A DNA stretch of 64,000 nt from Ceratothoa steindachneri (taxonomy: Eukaryota; Arthropoda; Malacostraca; Isopoda; Cymothoidae), in the NCBI GenBank assembly GCA_963969495.1, contig OZ018317.1, positions 35,991,726-36,055,725 of the forward strand. Direction: 5' to 3'. The notes under the pieces are model-generated. The model saw only the letters and a program-made list of their open reading frames with translations, was not told the DNA's origin and searched no databases. Position numbers and translations under genes: made by a program. The number at the start of each line of letters is the position of its first letter. The stretch's first letter is position 1. This document shows positions 30,115-41,167 of the stretch, piece after piece.

Positions 30115-32868
30115 TATAATACACAAATGGTCGGAGTATAAGGAATAAGATAGATCTCTTAAGAGCGTTAGCGAGTGAAGAGAATTTTGATATAATTGCG
30201 ATAACAGAGTCATGGCTTGATTTGGCAGGTAATCACTTTAAACCTGAGGTTGAGATTGAGGGCTTTAACATGTTCCATACAGATAGGAATAGGAAGAGAG
30301 GAGGAGGGGTTATTATTTATATTAAAGATAATCTCCAGTGTTGTGTAAACAGTACAATTAAATTAGATGATAACACAGAGTCATTATGGCTAAATGTAAA
30401 GGAAGGTAAAAACAAGCTTGTCATAGGATTATTATACAGACAACCAAATCTTAGTAAGGAAGCTTCAAGTCTTCTGTGGCAGGAGATTGAACGGGCATGT
30501 AGAAGTAAGCATGTGTGTATAATGGGCGATTTTAATTACAGAAATATAGACTGGGAAGCTCTTGTGGGTGATCAGGAGGCTGAGGAATTTTTTTAATGTT
30601 GTCCAAGATAATTTTCTGAGGCAGATTATTAACGAACCCACTAGAGGTAATAATATACTGGATTTAGTTCTGACAAATAGGGAAGAAGTTATTAAGGATA
30701 CTGAGATTGGAGGAAATTTGGGTAATAGTGACCATTGTGAAATTAGATTCAAGATGAAATGGAATGGTATTGATAGTAGCATGAACAATGTTAAAATTCC
30801 TGACTTTAGAAGAGCAAATTATAATGGGCTAAGGACTTACCTGGAGGCAGTTGTACAGAAACCAGGCAATGAAATCAATTCAGGAATAGATTCAATGATA
30901 TCAGTTAGTGGAGACAATAATCACCAGGAGGAAGAGATTAAAATTGAAGGAGTATGAAAGAATAATTGAGCAATTAATTACAGGTCAGATGATTAACATT
31001 CCATATAAGAAGATTAGGACTAAAAATAATGACCCAAAATGGATGACAGATAAAATTAAGCATTATATTGGCATTAAAAAGGGCATTTATAGGAAAATAA
31101 AAAATGGAGAGGATCACTTAAGGCAGAGATATAATGAACTAGCAAGAGATGTTAAAAAGTTAGTTAGAGTAGCAAGGAGAAATTATGAAATTAAAGTGGC
31201 AAATAGGGCAAAGGAAGATCCTAAAAGTTTTTATCAATTATACAAAACTAAGGTGAGATAAAATAGGCCCACTTATAGATTCCAATGGAGAATTAGTGAG
31301 TGATAGGGACTCAATGGCTGGAATGCTAAATGACTTTTTTCTCTCAGTATTTACACAGGAGGATACTCTAAATATACCTGAGGTGTCAATGATCTTTCGG
31401 GGTAATGATGAAGAGAAATTAAAGGATATCTTGATCACAAAGGAGATAGTGACAAAGGAAATTGATAAAATCAAAAGTAGTAAAGCACCCAGTCCTGATG
31501 AGCTCTTTCCTAGAATTTTGAAAGAATGTAAGGATGTGTTAAGTGAGCCCCTAGCATGCATCTTTAGAAAATCATTGGAGAGTGGCATTGTGCCAGTGGC
31601 ATGGAAGAAAGCCAATGTGATACCTATATTTAAGAAAGGGGATAAAACAAATATGTCTAATTACAGACCAGTAAGTTTGACATCAGTGGTAGGGAAAATG
31701 ATGGAATTTATTATAGCAAGGAATATTAGAGATCACTTGGATAAGCATAAGTTGATAAAAGAATCACAGCATGGCTTTAGTAAGGGTAAATCCTGTCTCA
31801 CTAATTTGCTGTCTTTTTATAGTAAGGTGTATGAAGCAGCAGATAATGATGAAAACTATGATATTTTATACTTGGACTTTAGTAAGGCTTTTGATCGAGT
31901 GCCACACTTACGACTTCTGAGCAAAGTTAAAGCACACAGGATCGATGGCAGTATATTTAGGTGGATTCAGTCATGGCTTGGTGACAGACAGCAAAGAGTT
32001 AGTATAGATGGAGTTAAATCTGAGTGGGGGTGTGTTAGCAGTGGAGTTCTGCAAGGATCTGTTTTGGGTCCCTTGCTATTCTTAATTTATATTAATGATC
32101 TTGACATAGGTATAAGTAGTGACCTGAGTAAATTTGCTGATGATACTAAGCTAGGTAGGGTCATTAGGGCTGATTCTGATGCTGTTGTAATGCAGGAGGA
32201 ATTGACCATTCTGTCCAATTGGGCCGAGAAATGGCAAATGAAGTTTAACATAGACAAATGTAGTGTACTTAGTATAGGTAGAAATAATCCATTGAATAGT
32301 TATAAATTAAATGGGAGAATTTTAGGGAGGACTGATTGTGAGAGGGACTTGGGTATCTTGGTAAGTTCAGACCTTCATCCTAGAAAGCAATGTCTAAATG
32401 CTAAGAATAAAGCTAATAGGATATTGGGATTCATTAGGAGGAGTGTAAGCAATAAGAGTACTGAAGTCATTCTAAAACTGTATCTGGCGCTAGTTAGGCC
32501 TCATCTAGACTATGCAGTACAATTTTGGTCACCATATTATAGGAAGGATATTGATTTGCTTGAGTCTGTGCAGAGAAGGATGACAAAGATGATTGGTGGG
32601 CTAAGGAACTTACCTTATGGTGAAAGGCTCAGGAAACTAAATCTACATACATTGGAAAGGAGAAGAGTCAGAGGGGAATTGATTGAAGTCTTCAAATGGG
32701 TAAAAGGATATAATAAAGGGGATCTGGGTAAGGTTCTTATACTTAGTGAATATGACAGGACACGTAGCAATGGGTTTAAGCTTGATAAGTATAGCTTTAG
32801 GAAGGAGATTGGGAGGAATTGGTTTACAAATCGTGTGGTAGATGAATGGAATAGGCTCACTAGACATG
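30115..32868 (+). pseudogene. Element A: ORF2 (endonuclease + RT)
   Basis: Endonuclease from 'YTNGRSIRNKIDLLRALA' (30122), 'IIAITESWLD', 'RGGGVIIYIKDN', 'IMGDFNYRNIDWEAL'. A frameshift at 30596 and further breaks near 30957 and 31260 follow. From 31296 the RT is open: 'SSKAPSPDELFPRIL', 'NYRPVSLTSVVGKMMEFI', 'LDFSKAFDRVPH', 'GVLQGSVLGPLLF' and 'LSKFADDTKLGRV' (catalytic FADD), then 'RPHLDYAVQFWSP', 'QRRMTKMIGG' and 'NRVVDEWNRL'. It breaks at 32868 into element B before the final residues and 3' UTR. A differs clearly from B-G in ORF2, so it is another CR1 subfamily. Confidence 0.85.
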
Positions 32869-33473
32869 TGGAGGAGGTAGGATATGATAGTTCTAGTGAT
32901 AGTGAAGTTAGCCCCCTTAGATTAGTTAGAAATAGGCCTAGTGAGGATGGGGGACAGTGGAGAGTGGTTAGGAAACATGAAGCTAGGGAGGCTTCTCCTG
33001 TTCTTTGTGAGAATAGGGTTGCCTCTGTTGAGGTTGTTAGCCAGGGGGAGAATAGGTGTGTGAGTCAGAGGGACACAGAACCTATTAGCTTGACTAATAG
33101 ATTCAGTGCCCTAAGAGAGGAAGTAACTGGAAGTGATATGACTGATGGGGGTGTGGGTGGAGTTCGAGTGACTGGTAGTTTGAATGAGAATAGGAGTGGG
33201 GATGGAGTTAGGTCTGTGGGGGTTAGGAATAGGAGTCTGACTGAAGTGCTTGTGATGGGTGATTCGCGAGTTAGATATTTAGATAGGAAGTTGAATGCAA
33301 GTAGATTGAATGGTTTGAGGGTGTGTTTGCCGGGTGCTGGAGTGAGAGATCTGTCTGATAGGTATGAGGAGCTGGTGTCTGTCTGTGCAAGGGATGCGGT
33401 TGTGATTACACATGTAGGAGTGAATGATGTGAAGTGGGTGCATGTGAGTTACGTGAGAGGTACAAGAGGTTGA
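31296..33473 (+). CDS. 725-codon chimeric open frame: A reverse transcriptase fused to B esterase
   Basis: The frame runs without a stop from the A RT (residues 1 to about 524) across the A/B junction at about 32868 into the B ORF1 linker and SGNH block ('VLVMGDSRVRYLDRKLN', 'LPGAGVRD', 'THVGVNDVK'). It ends at 33473 because of a 1-bp shift in B. No promoter or start context supports expression. The ATG at 31296 is internal to the ancestral ORF2. Most likely a chance in-frame fusion of two retroelements. Confidence 0.6.
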   Translation: MSDRDSMAGMLNDFFLSVFTQEDTLNIPEVSMIFRGNDEEKLKDILITKEIVTKEIDKIKSSKAPSPDELFPRILKECKDVLSEPLACIFRKSLESGIVPVAWKKANVIPIFKKGDKTNMSNYRPVSLTSVVGKMMEFIIARNIRDHLDKHKLIKESQHGFSKGKSCLTNLLSFYSKVYEAADNDENYDILYLDFSKAFDRVPHLRLLSKVKAHRIDGSIFRWIQSWLGDRQQRVSIDGVKSEWGCVSSGVLQGSVLGPLLFLIYINDLDIGISSDLSKFADDTKLGRVIRADSDAVVMQEELTILSNWAEKWQMKFNIDKCSVLSIGRNNPLNSYKLNGRILGRTDCERDLGILVSSDLHPRKQCLNAKNKANRILGFIRRSVSNKSTEVILKLYLALVRPHLDYAVQFWSPYYRKDIDLLESVQRRMTKMIGGLRNLPYGERLRKLNLHTLERRRVRGELIEVFKWVKGYNKGDLGKVLILSEYDRTRSNGFKLDKYSFRKEIGRNWFTNRVVDEWNRLTRHVEEVGYDSSSDSEVSPLRLVRNRPSEDGGQWRVVRKHEAREASPVLCENRVASVEVVSQGENRCVSQRDTEPISLTNRFSALREEVTGSDMTDGGVGGVRVTGSLNENRSGDGVRSVGVRNRSLTEVLVMGDSRVRYLDRKLNASRLNGLRVCLPGAGVRDLSDRYEELVSVCARDAVVITHVGVNDVKWVHVSYVRGTRG

Positions 33474-33751
33474 TTGAAAAGGTGAAAGAAAGTAGAATGA
33501 AAGGTGTTGTGACAGGTGTGCTTCCAAGAATGGATGTTGGGGTAGAATGGATGTCTCGTGCAATTGGGCTGAATGATTATGTGAGGAGGATCTGTGAGAT
33601 GGAAGGTGTCATGATTGTGGATGTGTGGGATAGGTTTGTTGGAATGAAAGAAATGTATGCAATGGATGGACTGCATTTGAGTAGGAGGGGGGTAGATGTG
33701 TTGTGGGAGGAGTATGATCGTGTTATTAGGTCTTTGCGGGTGGGAAACTAG
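32869..33751 (+). pseudogene. Element B: ORF1 (esterase), 5'-truncated
   Basis: Begins in the ORF1 linker; the zinc finger is missing. 'RDTEPISLTNRFSALREE' matches the linker of A, C and D. GDS, PGAG and GVND blocks are present to 33440. A frameshift follows, and the remainder is open in 33434-33751: 'VVTGVLPRMDVGVEWM', 'YAMDGLHLSRRG', end 'RSLRVGN'. One lesion plus the 5' truncation. Confidence 0.8.
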
Positions 33752-33774
33752 ATACTAATAGTGGTCAGGGAATT

Positions 33775-35130
33775 ATGAGAGGACATTATAGTACTGAAAG
33801 TAGAATGGACTTGGCAGATAACAGAAATAGGTTCCAAGGCGATAGAGGTGAGGTCATTCAAGTTTCAAGAGGTGCTTCAGGGATAGGAGGGTTAAATTGT
33901 TTCTATACAAATGCTTGTAGTCTTAGAAACAAGAAGGATGAGCTATTTAGTTATATTAGCAATGAGGATATAGATATATTATGCATTACTGAATCATGGG
34001 TTAATGAAATAGAATTTAGTGACACTATAAGTGAATTTGATTTACAGGGCTATAATATGTACATTAGTCAAAGGACAGGTAGGATTGGTGGAGGAATAAT
34101 TATCTATATAAGAAACAACATTGTTTCAAGTTTAAATACTTCAATAAAGCAGGATGGAGTTGAGTCACTTTGGATAGATATTAGGTTCAGTAAAAATAGA
34201 ATGGTGCATTTGGGAGCTTTTTACAGGCCACCTGGGCAGACTGATGATATGGATGAAGTAATGATAAGGAAAATAAGTAAGGGATGTGAAACAGATGCAG
34301 TTATTATTGGGGACTTCAACTTAAACTCTGTGGACTGGGAAAATATGATAGGTAGGGATAGAACAAGTGGCAGGTTCATAGAATGCTTTGAGGATAATTT
34401 GTTAATGAGCCAACGAGGGGGGACAATATATTAGATTTAGTACTTTCTAACAGTGATCATTTAGTTCAAGAATTGACTGTTGGGGAAGCATTGGGAAATA
34501 GTGACCATCAGATAGTTCGTTTTAACTTGGGAATTGAGAAGGGTAAAATAACCGAGAATGCTGAAAAAGTTTCAAATTTTCATAAGGGAGATTATGTAAA
34601 ACTTCGAAGCTTGCTAAATTTGGTAGACTGGGATATAGAATTCAGAGGTAAAAATGCTTATGGGATGTGGGCTACTTTCAAGCATATAATAAATGTAGTC
34701 CAAGAACAATGTATCCCAATGAAGGCCATTAGGAACAAAAGTAGGAAACCATTATGGTGGAATCAGGAGATAGCTAGAAAAATTTCAGAGAAGAAAAGGG
34801 CATACAAAAAATTACAGGTACAAAATAATATTCAAAATTTAAGTGATTATAGAATGGCTAGGAATGAGTTAAATAATATTATAAAGAACAAAAGGGTGTC
34901 AGAAATTAAATTAGCTTAGGATAGCAACAAAGATCCTAGAAAGTTCTTTAGTTACTATAAAATTAATAACAAGTCTGACAGAGTTAAAATAGGACCTATC
35001 AAATATGAAGGGGTTGTGAGAGAAACTGATGAGGAAATAGTTGAGGTACTAAATGGTCATTTTGCATCAGTATTTACAAAGGAGAAACTAAATAGTCTTA
35101 TGTATAGTACTCATGGGTCAGGGAAAGGTG
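33775..35130 (+). pseudogene. Element B: ORF2 endonuclease and linker
   Basis: 'GLNCFYTNACSLRNKKDEL', 'ILCITESWVNE', 'RIGGGIIIYIRNN', 'LGAFYRPPGQTDD' and 'VIIGDFNLNSVDWENM' are endonuclease motifs. A break at 34425 ('ESMSQRGG' region) and frame change to 34473-34919 ('GNSDHQIVRFNLGI', 'SRKPLWWNQEIARKI') follow, then a TAG at 34917. The linker continues 'DPRKFFSYYKINNKS' to 'VFTKEKLN' near 35100. It leads directly into RT unit 1. Confidence 0.8.
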
Positions 35131-35439
35131 TTTACTAACATTAGTGTGGATCGGAGGATAAAAGGACTAATAGGTGAGTTAGATACTATCAAGGCCTCCG
35201 GCCCTGATAATATTCATTCTAGGATACTTAAAGAAGGGGTAGAAAGTATCTCAATAGCTCTGGAGAAGTTTTATACTAGGTCACTGGAATATGGAGAAAT
35301 ACCTGACCTTCGAACGGGTAGCACGTGTTTCGTAGAGCTCTCAGAATATTTTGATTATTTGATATACTTTGGTGTGTGACATAAACATAAATATTAAGTT
35401 ATTAGATCATATATTTGGTTGGTTAATATAACAAAGTTA

Positions 35440-35505
35440 AATTGTGGTTATTTTGTATAAAAATTGTGGTTATTTTGTATAAAAATTGTGGTTATTTTGT
35501 TTTGG
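35440..35505 (+). repeat. 5' UTR tandem repeat of element C (three units of about 22-23 bp)
   Basis: Three units of 'aaattgtggttattttgtat'. Element D has two units at the matching place (about 49595-49640). Copy number varies between otherwise similar elements. It lies in the region where an internal promoter would be expected (inference). Confidence 0.8.
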
Positions 35506-35632
35506 TGAGAAAGTGACTTTTGTTTACTTCGGTGGTCATCTTGATTAGCAGGTTTTAAACTTGCTCGCACAAATTTGGGTCAAATTCTTGTTGTTTGTAA
35601 GTTTTTGTTTCTATTATTGTTCTTGTTTAAGT

Positions 35633-37213
35633 ATGGCTGAATGTTTGGATGTAGAGAGTATGCCTTTTGAAAGTAGTGTGTATGTAGTGTGCGATGTCTG
35701 TGGTGTAGAGAGGAGAGTGAATGTGTCTGAGTGCCGTGTATGTGCTTTGACTGAGGAGGTGAGTCGATTATGTGCGGAATGCTTGAGACTGAATGATTTA
35801 GTGTCTGAAGTGAGAAGAGATGCAAGTGTACGTTTGAAGAGTCAGATTGGGACCAGGAGGGAGGAAGTTAGGCCTAGAACAGGGACTGGAGAGAAAGCAG
35901 TAAGTGATAATGAGTGGTGGGTGAAAGTGAACAGAATAGATAAGTTAGGACAGGTTAGGTGTGTGAATGAGAGGGACATGGAACCTGTTAGGCTAACTAA
36001 CAGATTTGATGCCCTGAGAGAGGAAGAATTTGAAAGAGATTTGTCTGGTGTGGCCGTGCCTGAAAGTAGAATAGGAGGTCGAGTGAGTGAGAGCAGGAGG
36101 GAGGGTAATACTAGGCCTAGAGAGAATAGGAGAATGACTGAGGTGATTGTGATGGGTGACTCTCAGATTAGGTATTTAGATAGGAAGTTGAGTGAAAGTA
36201 AATGGAAGAGGGTGAGAGTTTGTCTGCCGGGTGCTGGTGTAAATGATGTGTGTGAGAGGTATGATAGGTTGGTATCTGGGTGTGAGAGGGAAGCAGTTGT
36301 GATTACACATGTCAGAGTAAACGATGTAAAGAAGGTGGGTACTTGTGAGTTACGACAGCGGTATAAAAGGCTGATTGAAAGGATGCGTGAAAGTAGAGTA
36401 AAAGGCGTTGTTTCAGGTGTGCTTCCGAGAATGGATGTAGGGATGGAATGGTTGTCTCGTGCAATGGGGTTGAATGAATATGTGAAAGGTTTGTGCGAGG
36501 AGTCAGGATTGGTATGTGTAGATGTTTGGAGTGGGTTTTATGGGAATAAGGGTTTGTATGCGATGGATGGACTCCATCTGAGCCGAGATGGGGTTGAGGT
36601 TTTGTGGCAGGAATTAGATAGTGTTATTAGGTCTTTAGAGGCAGGGATAGGAAGCAAACACAGATTTGTAGAAGGTAGGCAGGCTAATGGAAGTGCTTTA
36701 GGGTTAAATTACTTGAGTAGTGATAGTGGTCAGGGAAATACAAGAGTACAGGGTCAGGGAAGGAGAGAAAGGAGATGCAGAGGAGATAGGCCCTCAGGTG
36801 CTTCAGGAATAGGTGGGCTGAGTTGTCTTTACACAAATGCTCGTAGTCTTAGAAATAAGAGGGATGAATTATTTAGTTATATCATTCATGAAGATATAGA
36901 TATAATATGTATAGTTGAATCATGGGTTAATGAAAATATATTTAATGATAATGTCAGTGAATTTGAACTAGAAGGTTATACTATGTACATTAGTCAAAGG
37001 AGAGATAGGACTGGTGGTGGGTTGATTATTTATATTAGAAATAGCATTTCTTCAAATCTAAATAACTCTATAAAGCAAGGAGAAGGCGAATCATTATGGA
37101 TAGATATTAAGGTTGGTAAAAATAGGAAAATACACCTGGGAGCGTTTTATAGACCACCGGGACAGACTGATTGCATCGATGAGTTAATGATTAGGGAAAT
37201 AAGTAAAGGATGA
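35633..37213 (+). CDS. Element C: ORF1 esterase fused in frame to ORF2 endonuclease
   Basis: The ATG at 35633 ('MAECLDVESMPFESS') is the likely start; the open frame extends upstream only through a TTG codon. Finger 'CDVCGVERRVNVSECRVC', then SGNH blocks 'VIVMGDSQIRYLDRKLS', 'LPGAGVND', 'THVRVNDVKK' (GxND changed to RxND) and 'MDGLHLSRDG'. Where D has the ORF1 stop and ORF2 start, C has lost about 53 bp between two 'gaggc-ggga' repeats, so the esterase runs into 'GSKHRFVEGRQANG' and the endonuclease ('LSCLYTNARSLRNKRDEL', 'LGAFYRPPGQTD'). Ends at a TGA (37211) replacing a Cys codon of D. Confidence 0.8.
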   Translation: MAECLDVESMPFESSVYVVCDVCGVERRVNVSECRVCALTEEVSRLCAECLRLNDLVSEVRRDASVRLKSQIGTRREEVRPRTGTGEKAVSDNEWWVKVNRIDKLGQVRCVNERDMEPVRLTNRFDALREEEFERDLSGVAVPESRIGGRVSESRREGNTRPRENRRMTEVIVMGDSQIRYLDRKLSESKWKRVRVCLPGAGVNDVCERYDRLVSGCEREAVVITHVRVNDVKKVGTCELRQRYKRLIERMRESRVKGVVSGVLPRMDVGMEWLSRAMGLNEYVKGLCEESGLVCVDVWSGFYGNKGLYAMDGLHLSRDGVEVLWQELDSVIRSLEAGIGSKHRFVEGRQANGSALGLNYLSSDSGQGNTRVQGQGRRERRCRGDRPSGASGIGGLSCLYTNARSLRNKRDELFSYIIHEDIDIICIVESWVNENIFNDNVSEFELEGYTMYISQRRDRTGGGLIIYIRNSISSNLNNSIKQGEGESLWIDIKVGKNRKIHLGAFYRPPGQTDCIDELMIREISKG

Positions 37214-39588
37214 AAAGAAGATACAGTTATTCTTGGTGACTTTAATTTGACTTCTGTAGACTGGGAAAATATGATAGGAAGAGATAGAGCAAGTTGTAAG
37301 TTTATGGAGTGTTTTGAGGATAACTTTTTGACCCAATTTGTTAATAAGCCAACAAGGGGTGCCAATATATTAGATCTAATTCTTTCAAATGATGATCACT
37401 TAGTTCAAGGATTGAGTGTAGGGGAATCATTGGGAAACAGTGATCATCAGATGGTTCGGTTTAATTTGCAAATAGTTAAGGGTAGAACAACGACAAACTC
37501 CACAAAAATTCCAAATTTTTATAGGGGAGATTACGATAAATTACGTGGCATGCTAAATCAGATTAGGTGGGATATAGAATTCCATGGAAAGAATACTTAT
37601 GAAATGTGGGATATTTTTAGGACTATATTAAACATGGTTCAGGAACAGTGTATCCCGATGAAGTCTATTAGGAAGAAATGTAGGAAACCATTATGGTGGA
37701 ATCAAGAAATAGCTAATAAAGTTTCAGAGAAAAAAAGGGCATACCAGAGATTACAAAGTGAGAGTAGTTTAGATAATTTAAACCATTATAGGTCAACCAG
37801 AAATGAACTAAATAAGATTATTAAGAAGACCAAAAGGACAGCAGAAATTAATTTAGCTAAAAATAATAATAAAGATCCTAAAAAATTCTTTAGCTATTAT
37901 AGAATCAATAATAAATCAAACAGTGATAAAATAGGGCCTATTAAATATGAAGGGGTTTTGAAAGAATCTGATGAGGAAATAGTAGAGGTCCTTAATGATC
38001 ATTTTGCTTCAGTATTCACAGAAGAGAAACCAGTTAGATTAATTGATGATAATTCTAGGTCAAGGGAAGTAGTGATAAATTCTATTAATATAGACAGAAG
38101 AAATTAAAGGGCTTATAATGCAGTTAAATACTATTAAGGCATCTGGCCCTGACAACATTCATTCTAGGATACTCAAAGAAGGTGTAGAAAGTATTGCAGT
38201 AGCTCTTGAGAAGATATTTATTAGATCACTAGAGTCTGGCAAAATACCAAAATGATTGGAAATTGGCAAATGTAGTGCCAATTTTTAAAAAGGGAAGCAA
38301 AGAGGATCCAAATAACTTTAGACCGGTAAGCTTAACTTCTATAGTCTGTAAAATTCTTGAGAAGATGGTTAAGAAGGGAATTTCTGATCATCTAGAGAGT
38401 AGCAGGTTAATTAATGATGCTCAGCATGGTTTTAGAAAAGATAGATCGTGTTTAACTAATTTACTGGATTTTATGGATTATGTAACTAAAGAATTAGATA
38501 GGGGTGAGAAAGTTGATGTGATCTACTTAGATTTCAGCAAAGCTTTTGATAAGGTTCCACATAGAAGACTAGATCATAAATTAAAGCTGCATGGGATATG
38601 TGGGAATGTTTTAAATTGGATAACTGAATGGCTGAAAAATAGGAAACAGAGAGTTGTACTGAATGGAGTGAGGTCACAGTGGAGGAATGTTATTAGTGGC
38701 GTACCTCAGGGATCAGTTTTAGACCCTTTATTATTTATAATCTATGTAAATGATCTTGGGAAAGGTGTAAATAGCAAAGTGTCAATTTTTGCTGATGACA
38801 CTAAATTGGTAGCTGTAGTCAAAGAGGTTGAGGGTAGCTTTAAAGTGCAGGGTGACTTAAATAAGTTGTTAGCTTGGGCTCAGAAGTGGCAGATGACTTT
38901 TAACCTTAATAAATGCAAAGTTATTAAGATGGGGAGAGATAATAGGGAATTTAGCTATGAGATGGATGGGTATTGGCTTAATTCAGTTGAAGATGAGGAC
39001 TTAGGAGTAGTAGTAGATAGGTCACTGAAATTTTCAAAGCAGTGTATTGAGGCAAAAAATAGAGCAAATAGGGTGCTAGGTTACATTAAAAGAAATGTTA
39101 GCTACAAGAGTAAGGAGGTCATCCTTAAACTATACAACTCTTATATCAGACCACATTTAGAGTACTGTATACAGGCATGGTCACCACATTTTAGACATGA
39201 TATAAACTTATTAGAGTCAGAATAAAGGAGGGCAACAAAAATAATACCATCCCTGAAGCACCTTCAATATGAAGATAGACTGAGGGTATTAAATATGTTT
39301 TCATTTGAAAGAAGGTGTGTGAGAGGAGATATGATTGAGCTTTTTAAAATCTTTTCTGGGATGGATAAATTGGATTTCAGCAAGTTATTTGAGTTAGAAG
39401 GTAGTAATAGAACTAGAGGCCACCACTTAAAGATTAAAAAACAGAGGTGCAGACTGGATGTTAGAAAATATTTTTTCACTAACAGAGTGGTGGATTATTG
39501 GAATAGTTTGCCACCTGAGACTGTAGACAGCCCAAACTTGAATGTTTTCAAGCGCAGATTGGATGATTATATGGGGATGGAGGGTTAA
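37214..39588 (+). pseudogene. Element C: rest of ORF2 (endonuclease end + RT)
   Basis: 37247-38107 covers the endonuclease end and linker ('NKPTRGANILDLILSNDDH', 'CRKPLWWNQEIANKV', 'DPKKFFSYYRINNKS'). It is cut by a 2-bp deletion near 38098 and a 1-bp insertion near 38250. 38263-39225 is the RT: 'NFRPVSLTSIVCKILEKM', 'LDFSKAFDKVPHRRL', '[13 protein letters not shown]', '[13 protein letters not shown]', 'RPHLEYCIQAWSPH', ended by a TAA at 39223. The C-terminal 97 residues (39295-39588) end 'RLDDYMGMEG', as in D. Four or more small lesions compared with D. Confidence 0.85.
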
Positions 39589-39859
39589 TGTCTTACTTTT
39601 TGGTAAGTGGATATGTTTCTTGACTCATTCTTGGGGATGCAGTTTCTTTTTATTGTATATTTTGGGGGACTTTGATTTTGTTTTTGACAGACTCATATGG
39701 AGGCTTTAAATTATATATTGTAGATGCATGGTTGGACATTTCAAAATATATTGTTAAATTGTAGATGCATGATCTGACAAAGTCCTATGGATGCATTATG
39801 TGGGTGGGATTTGACAGATGCGGATGACCTATGATAGGCCCTTGTGGCTTTCTCATCCC
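39589..39859 (+). other. Element C: 3' UTR
   Basis: Homologous to the 3' UTR of D/E ('gactcattcytgKggatgca', 'ttgtagatgcatg'). It ends in the truncated stem-loop from 39830. Confidence 0.8.
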
Positions 39860-41167
39860 ATGTAGTCCCCATTTTCAAGAAGGGTAGTAAAGAGGATCCA
39901 AATAACTTTAGACCAGTTAGCCTAACTCCTGTAGTCTGTAAAATTCTTGAGAAAATAGTTAAAAAAGGGATTTGCCAACATCTAGAGAGGGAGGGGTTAA
40001 TCAGCGATGCTCAGCATGGGTTTAGATCAGGTAGATCATGTTTGACTAACTTACTAGACTTTCTGGAGTTTGTAACAGATCAAGTAGATAAGGGAGAGAA
40101 TGTAGATATAATTTACTTAGATTTTAGTAAAGCATTTGATAAGGTACCACATAGGAGACTAGTTCATAAATTAAAAATGATTGGGATATGTGGGGGTGTT
40201 TCAAATTGGATAGCTGAGTGGCTGAAAGACAGGAAGCAAAGGGTAGTGCTAAATGGTGTAAAGTCAGAGTGGAGGGATGTTATCAGTGGGGTTCCTCAGG
40301 GATCAGTTCTCAGCCCATTATTATTTGTCATCTATATAAACGATCTTGGGGAGGCAGCTAATAATAAAGTGTCAATTTTTGCGGATGATACCAAATTAGC
40401 AGCTGTAGTTAAAGATATTGATGATAATTTTAAAGTGCAGGGGGATTTAAATAAATTGTTATCCTGGGCACATAAGTGGCAAATGACTTTCAACCTTGAT
40501 AAGTGCAAAGTTATTAACATGGGAAAAGATAATAGAGAATTTAACTATGAAATGGATGGGCATTGGCTGAGCTCAGTAGAGGATGAGAAAGATCTAGGAG
40601 TAGTAATAGATAAGTCATTAAGGTTTTCTAAGCAGTGTATTGAAGCAAGAAATAGGGCAAATAGAGTGCTGGGTTTTATTAAGAGAAATGTCAGTTACAA
40701 AAGTAAGGAGGTTATTCTTAAACTCTATAACTCTTATGTTAGGCCACATCTAGAGTACTGTATACAGGCATGGTCCCCACATTTTAGACACAATATTAAC
40801 CTTCTTGAGTCAATGCAACGGAGGACAACAAACATTATTCCTTCCCTGAGGCACCTTGAATATATAGATAGACTGAGGGTATTAAATATGTTCTCGTTCG
40901 AAAGGAGGTGTGTGAGAGGGGATATGATTGAGCTCTTCAAAAAATTTTACGGGATAGATAAATTGGATATTAGCAAGTTTTTTGAGTTAGATGATGGAAA
41001 TCGGACTAGAGGTCACCACTTGAAAATTAAAAAGCAAGAGTGTAGGTTGGATTTAAGAAAATATTTTTTCACCAATAGAGTGGTAGACTTCTGGAACAAA
41101 TTGTTTACTACCATTAGTGTGGATCGGAGGATGATAAAAGGACTAATAGGTGAGTTAGATACTACCA

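Larger units (their letters stand above)
35304..39859 (+). mobile_element. CR1-like element C, full length but decayed
   Basis: Contains the 5' UTR (homologous to that of D), ORF1, ORF2 and a 3' UTR ending inside the 3' stem-loop ('tctcatcc'). It sits in RT unit 1 of B. Instead of a target duplication there is a 20-bp deletion of B, and the (TATGT)n tail is absent, so the 3' junction is atypical or was altered later. Confidence 0.85.
35131..41103 (+). pseudogene. Element B: RT unit 1 (original RT core), split by element C
   Basis: 35131-35303 encodes 'TNISVDRRIKGLIGELDT', 'KASGPDNIHSRILKEG' and 'LEYGEIP'. Element C follows, and the RT resumes at 39860 with 'VVPIFKKGSKEDPNNFRPVS' through 'LDFSKAFDKVPHRRL', '[13 protein letters not shown]', '[13 protein letters not shown]' (catalytic FADD), 'RPHLEYCIQAWSPH' and 'NRVVDFWNKL' (41103). 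About 20 bp of B are missing at the C junction. Without C, the unit is 1440 bp once the 20-bp gap and a 3-bp deletion (RRM to RR) are counted. It passes in frame into unit 2 rather than into the normal C-terminus. Confidence 0.85.

Noticed and set aside
35561..35632. N-terminal hydrophobic extension of ORF1 in C (and 49466-49537 in D), resembling a signal peptide
   Set aside because: It has no ATG (it begins at TTG) and lies in the 5' UTR. The next ATG gives the N-terminus shared with A.
40332..40520. Antisense open frames repeated at 40332, 42563 and 51143 with identical protein text
   Set aside because: Shadows of the RT sense frame. Their repetition reflects the 1440-bp array, not a separate gene.
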